Part shown: piece by piece, positions 32,801-33,884 of the stretch
Position numbering within the stretch: position 1 is the first letter of the stretch
Layout: every line of letters starts with the position of its first letter
Assembly: GCF_000428845.1 (NCBI RefSeq)
Contig: NZ_AUAS01000025.1
Span: 1-33,884 of the forward strand
Reading direction: 5' to 3'
DNA: 33,884 nucleotides
Source: Dyadobacter alkalitolerans DSM 23607
Lineage (GTDB): Bacteria > Bacteroidota > Bacteroidia > Cytophagales > Spirosomataceae
The notes under the pieces: model-generated
What the model was told of the DNA's origin: nothing
What the model saw: only the letters and a program-made list of their open reading frames with translations
Database searches by the model: none
Translations under genes and position numbers: made by a program

Positions 32801-32925
32801 ATCAATAAAAAGATAAACAGCACTGCTTTTTGCAGCATGCTTGTAAGCCTGCCACCACGCACGGAGCCGGCATAGCTATGCCGCCCCCTTGCTGTGGTGC
32901 AGGTGTTTCGTACCTGTTTTCTCAT
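26899..32925 (-). CDS. 2008-aa T9SS-secreted repeat protein (SBBP and PKD/Ig-like repeats)
   Basis: Very large surface protein. The signal peptide ends near residue 49 (FTARA|QE), with an unusually long basic N-region; the ATG at 32838 (MLQKAVLFIFLL) is an alternative start. Residues ~50-480 are beta-propeller-type (SBBP) repeats (D-AAGN-YV-GY, FVTKL-P-G-F-W). Residues ~490-1580 hold about a dozen PKD/Ig-like repeats of 70-100 aa, each with a Cys pair and motifs such as C-G--VQLG and Y-W-P. An SdrD B-like domain (LRGNVFHDANG) starts near 1592. A fibronectin-like segment follows near 1828 (LPVTLASFQAR), and the type A T9SS sorting domain near 1937 (YPNPATDKLLI). Probably an adhesin or matrix protein; no ligand is evident. 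Confidence 0.88.
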   Translation of the reverse strand: MRKQVRNTCTTARGRHSYAGSVRGGRLTSMLQKAVLFIFLLIGAFTARAQEVGMEWAKMFQENAAGGGVLGYGVDTDAAGNVYVNGYFQGTVDFDPGPGVANLVGSVTNPSAFIVKLDPNGNYIWAKQVGNPAAGVTAYGIKVDAAGNVYSSGQLGGIADFNPGPGVHNLSSTNGLGDGYILKLDANGNFVYAQRMGGPGTEYAYDMNLDAAGNLYLSGYIEAGTATFGSLSITSAGLSDGFVTKLNPAGAFQWVRRIGGAGADNTSSLDVDAAGNIYVGGAAGAATTGMATLPGAGAYAIKLDANGTTIWSNLSTDAISFRGIAADGNGNVYAGGVGATTNLVMLNSSGTRVWAKKSGVGIGNIKVGPDNSMYLGGVFDAATSTFGSYSLPFVGGQDMYVARMNAAGDVVWAKAFGGPGIQSAFYLSADVAGEVLVTGYFQQSMDADPNECVYNLTDAFPATGVNEAFLIKLTEKPFPNGFAVSPSTLGQLTQSACSLGIPDIITGNAVGVTAPSGYSTTIGYQWQKATSASGPWTNVEGEVFKDLQPLSSSETLYYRRIVLAKSSLCRFDSVGTSQVAVVNIGANAAPVASANGPQWYVCGTGNNTVALTGSATGGSGTFGYQWYQGSSNGGTLVGSAAAFTTPAVTQATTFTLKVTDASGCVDTDQVTIVPATANAGTDKSFCQGSGGVQLGTAPVASPSVNYAWTRMSGSDISSLSCTNCAQPIANPAISSVYRLTVTVTKKDGTTCSTFDDVIVLPVNAPGNTAAFAGADRTICINSSVQLGNITDATYAYTWTPGQYLNATNVARPIFTAGSSGLPDCSVNYTVTAVKSGCSFVDEVKVAVLNSETSDTDDTECGPRWVTHEGFDNCAQAVYAWSIVSGNGAVLQTRNGGEDAYLKSNVGTTVFRRTVTLNGVSCSSDVSIVVCGGGCDVEIETISEQGCPKVFPGEQLRLAPVGHAGATDWNYRWSPANLVDNATAKEVRVLTSSPATITLTITNKYDASLVCSESIDINPAGATKPTVVLDDKIACYNSPTAIGSLVGGGFNYRWSPATGLNDTTAANPLATLTSEQEYIVEIEDAAFGCKTIDTVKVGVAQVTANAGIDRTVCNGATVTLGAAAPAGTNWTYAWEPAGAAWTNGTTPDMPQPQVQFSATGSQTFKVTVTDPASGCSATDEVTLKNELTPGEYASRADTICQGETIQLGRAAEPGATYLWTGEGLSCTTCADPIATPTQTTTYSLQVSYPGCTAPMVDQVTITVNPVPTVTLNDATACSAAAVPIGFGANGNPAPIAGATYLWSPSTGLNSATAANPSATVSQRTTYSVTVTLPGGCTFTDELVVTPNAGAGSDVSICPGESTQIGTTAIEGATYAWTGAGIVGAANVAQPTVKPAATTTYQVTVTTASCTSTDQVVVTVNTPVAFNISGNTSLCVGGNTTLSLVGAPAAGTTWQWSPTAGVASPNATSTTIAPAATTTYRLTQTNLATGCSNFKEVVVVVSPNTITASSTPLAICEGESAQLPLNVTSTGTYQYVWSPAIGLSSAFVANPTVSTGTARTYQVTITDAVSKCQLVQSVPVSIRPAAECLPQVALRGNVFHDANGLTDVSVNTTSQEPIPTGLFVSLLGSDGTVLATVPVGANGAYDFGLVDPATYDIVLHQTPGGSATPSLPADWMNTGENLGAGVGSDAAVGGILTGVTVSNTDVTNANFGIQKAPEADPYHRIIEQPEVDEIINLSGDLPELSGTDFEDQPGGGSLGGKTVVITTLPTNTILLYDGQPVVAGAEIRNFDPLKLQVQFTEATVGDINTSFEYAYVDVAGVQGPPAIYSLEWSDPLPVTLASFQARLREQRTILTWATTDETNSDRFEVEHSVNGKNWVKIGTVLAKGESTVRVNYSFEHSSPVNGQNLYRLKMIDADETFAYSSISHVRLDVHALLATYPNPATDKLLIRNYEQVKEVVLHNVSGQKVYQSRQIAAEGIDLTRLQQGMYTVTVTLLDGTTSTHKVAVIK

Positions 32926-33101
32926 AGTACTGGTAATTTTTGGTTTGAAATTGGTAAGTAGCTTCGCTTGCTAGTTTGCTGCCTTATCATTGCATAGCTA
33001 ATAGATTGAATGCGTTAAGGCAGCAGTGGAAAGGCAAACCTAAGGGAAGCCGTGAGGGTAAAGGATTGGGTCCATAAATTAGTGTTACGTGAAAAAAAAT
33101 A

Positions 33102-33132
33102 GTCATCAGGCAGCACATTGCCGCCCGATGAC
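33102..33132 (-). terminator. intrinsic terminator of the right-edge gene
   Basis: GTCATC and GATGAC close an imperfect GC-rich stem (inner GGC/GCC and GC/GC blocks with two A-C mismatches, loop ACATT), starting 8 bp after the stop on the minus strand and followed by TATTTTTTTTC. Confidence 0.8.
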
Positions 33133-33140
33133 TGGAAGCG

Positions 33141-33884
33141 TTACCTTGTAACTGCTACCTTGTGTGTGCTGATAGTGCCGTCAAACAGGGTCAAGGTTAC
33201 AGTGTAAAGGCCTGGCATTAGCCGACTAACATCAATGCCTTCTGATGTGAGCCCCTGACTGCCGAAGACTTTCATGCCGCGCTGGTTGTGCATAGCAACT
33301 TGCTTGATTTGCTGGTGCTCGGTAATATGGAACCTATCCGAGACCGGGTTAGGGTAGACAGAAAGGCGGGTAAGCTTAGCAAAAGTCACATTACGCACGC
33401 TGCTATACGCAAACGTTTCGTCTTTATCTACCATTCTCAGGCGGTAGAGGTTTTGTCCGCTAAGCGGGCTGGCATCAACAAAGGAATACTCGCGGAGTAC
33501 CACGCTTTCTCCATGCGAAGAAAGCATGCCGATCTTGTTCCAATCCTTGCCGCTTGCGCTGCGCTCGATTTCAAAACGGTCCGAATTGACTTCCTCGGTT
33601 GTTGACCAGGTAAGCCGGGCTGTATTGTTTTCCTTTTGCGCATCGAATGCTACCAATTTAACAGGTAATGGGCAGTCAACAATAACCGAAATCGTGGCGA
33701 TTGATTCCAGCCCATTCCCATCTGTAATCACATAGTCCACAAATGTAGTGTCACTGAAGCCCGCTTCCGGGGTGAAAGTAACAACCCCAGTGAGAGAATC
33801 GACCGTGTACTGACCCTGATCGTCGATGGTCAAGCTTGTAACGCGTTCCAGTGTGCCTGGTGTTAGAAGGCGCACACTTGTGGC
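33141..33884 (-). CDS. T9SS-secreted protein, C-terminal part (gene continues past the right edge)
   Basis: The open frame runs to the window edge with no stop, so the N-terminus is missing; 247 codons are visible, and an internal Met near 33875 is not a real start. It begins in an Ig/cadherin-like domain (TSVRLLTPGTLERV, VVTFTPEAGF), passes into LPVKLVAFDAQKENNTARLTWSTTEEVNSDRFEIERS, and ends in a type A T9SS sorting domain (VYPNPVSDRFHI, GLYTVTLTLFDGT). The first half closely matches the 916-aa protein's C-terminal half at both DNA and protein level. The last ~25 residues match the 2008-aa protein's tail. It is followed by its own terminator. Confidence 0.88.
   Translation of the reverse strand, partial: ATSVRLLTPGTLERVTSLTIDDQGQYTVDSLTGVVTFTPEAGFSDTTFVDYVITDGNGLESIATISVIVDCPLPVKLVAFDAQKENNTARLTWSTTEEVNSDRFEIERSASGKDWNKIGMLSSHGESVVLREYSFVDASPLSGQNLYRLRMVDKDETFAYSSVRNVTFAKLTRLSVYPNPVSDRFHITEHQQIKQVAMHNQRGMKVFGSQGLTSEGIDVSRLMPGLYTVTLTLFDGTISTHKVAVTR

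Overview
The window looks like a plasmid, or an integrated plasmid, from a Bacteroidota bacterium, probably Cytophagales-like. The evidence is secreted proteins ending in type IX secretion (T9SS) sorting domains, a promoter of the TTTG-N19-TAnnTTTG type, mostly weak Shine-Dalgarno signals, and a MobA/MobC pair of the type found on Bacteroidota mobile elements. The genus is inference only; no rRNA or housekeeping gene is present.

Left part (1-5182) is the replication and partition core. About 2 kb of AT-rich, gene-free DNA holds a diverged tandem duplication (period about 745 bp) and several clusters of AGTGCT-like hexamers (either orientation) repeated at exactly 12 bp. A small ParA ATPase, an overlapping small basic partner, and a Rep initiator follow. 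A four-site cluster of the same 12-bp repeat covers the annotated rep start codon. Directly after the rep stop codon are about 12 iterons and an AT-rich stretch, the likely replication origin. I read the 12-bp arrays as the centromere (parS) and operator sites of the ParA partner. This is the most interesting structure in the window.

5183-9056 is a graveyard of Tn3-family transposons: a serine resolvase, a DoxX-like membrane protein, a resolvase fragment, three abutting Tn3-type end sequences, a serine beta-lactamase-like hydrolase, the last 57 codons of a Tn3 transposase, and an intact 38-bp terminal repeat.

9071-12107 is a mobilization module. A leftward operon (small protein, ParA/VirC1-like ATPase, membrane protein) and a rightward mobC-mobA relaxase pair diverge from a hairpin-rich intergenic region that is the likely oriT. 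No type IV secretion genes are visible, so transfer would need a helper.

12226-20445 is accessory DNA with many single-domain response regulators, several of them frameshifted or fused remnants. It also holds a histidine decarboxylase, a GNAT acetyltransferase and an ABM-type monooxygenase in a row, and an acyltransferase-3 membrane protein.

20618-33884 encodes mostly secreted proteins: a 307-aa exported protein, a 916-aa T9SS protein with two tandem copies of a ~350-aa module, a 2008-aa T9SS repeat protein, and the C-terminus of a third T9SS protein running off the right edge. Between them lie a degenerate receiver protein lacking its phospho-acceptor Asp, an aquaporin Z with a 36-aa membrane peptide upstream, and several clear hairpin terminators.
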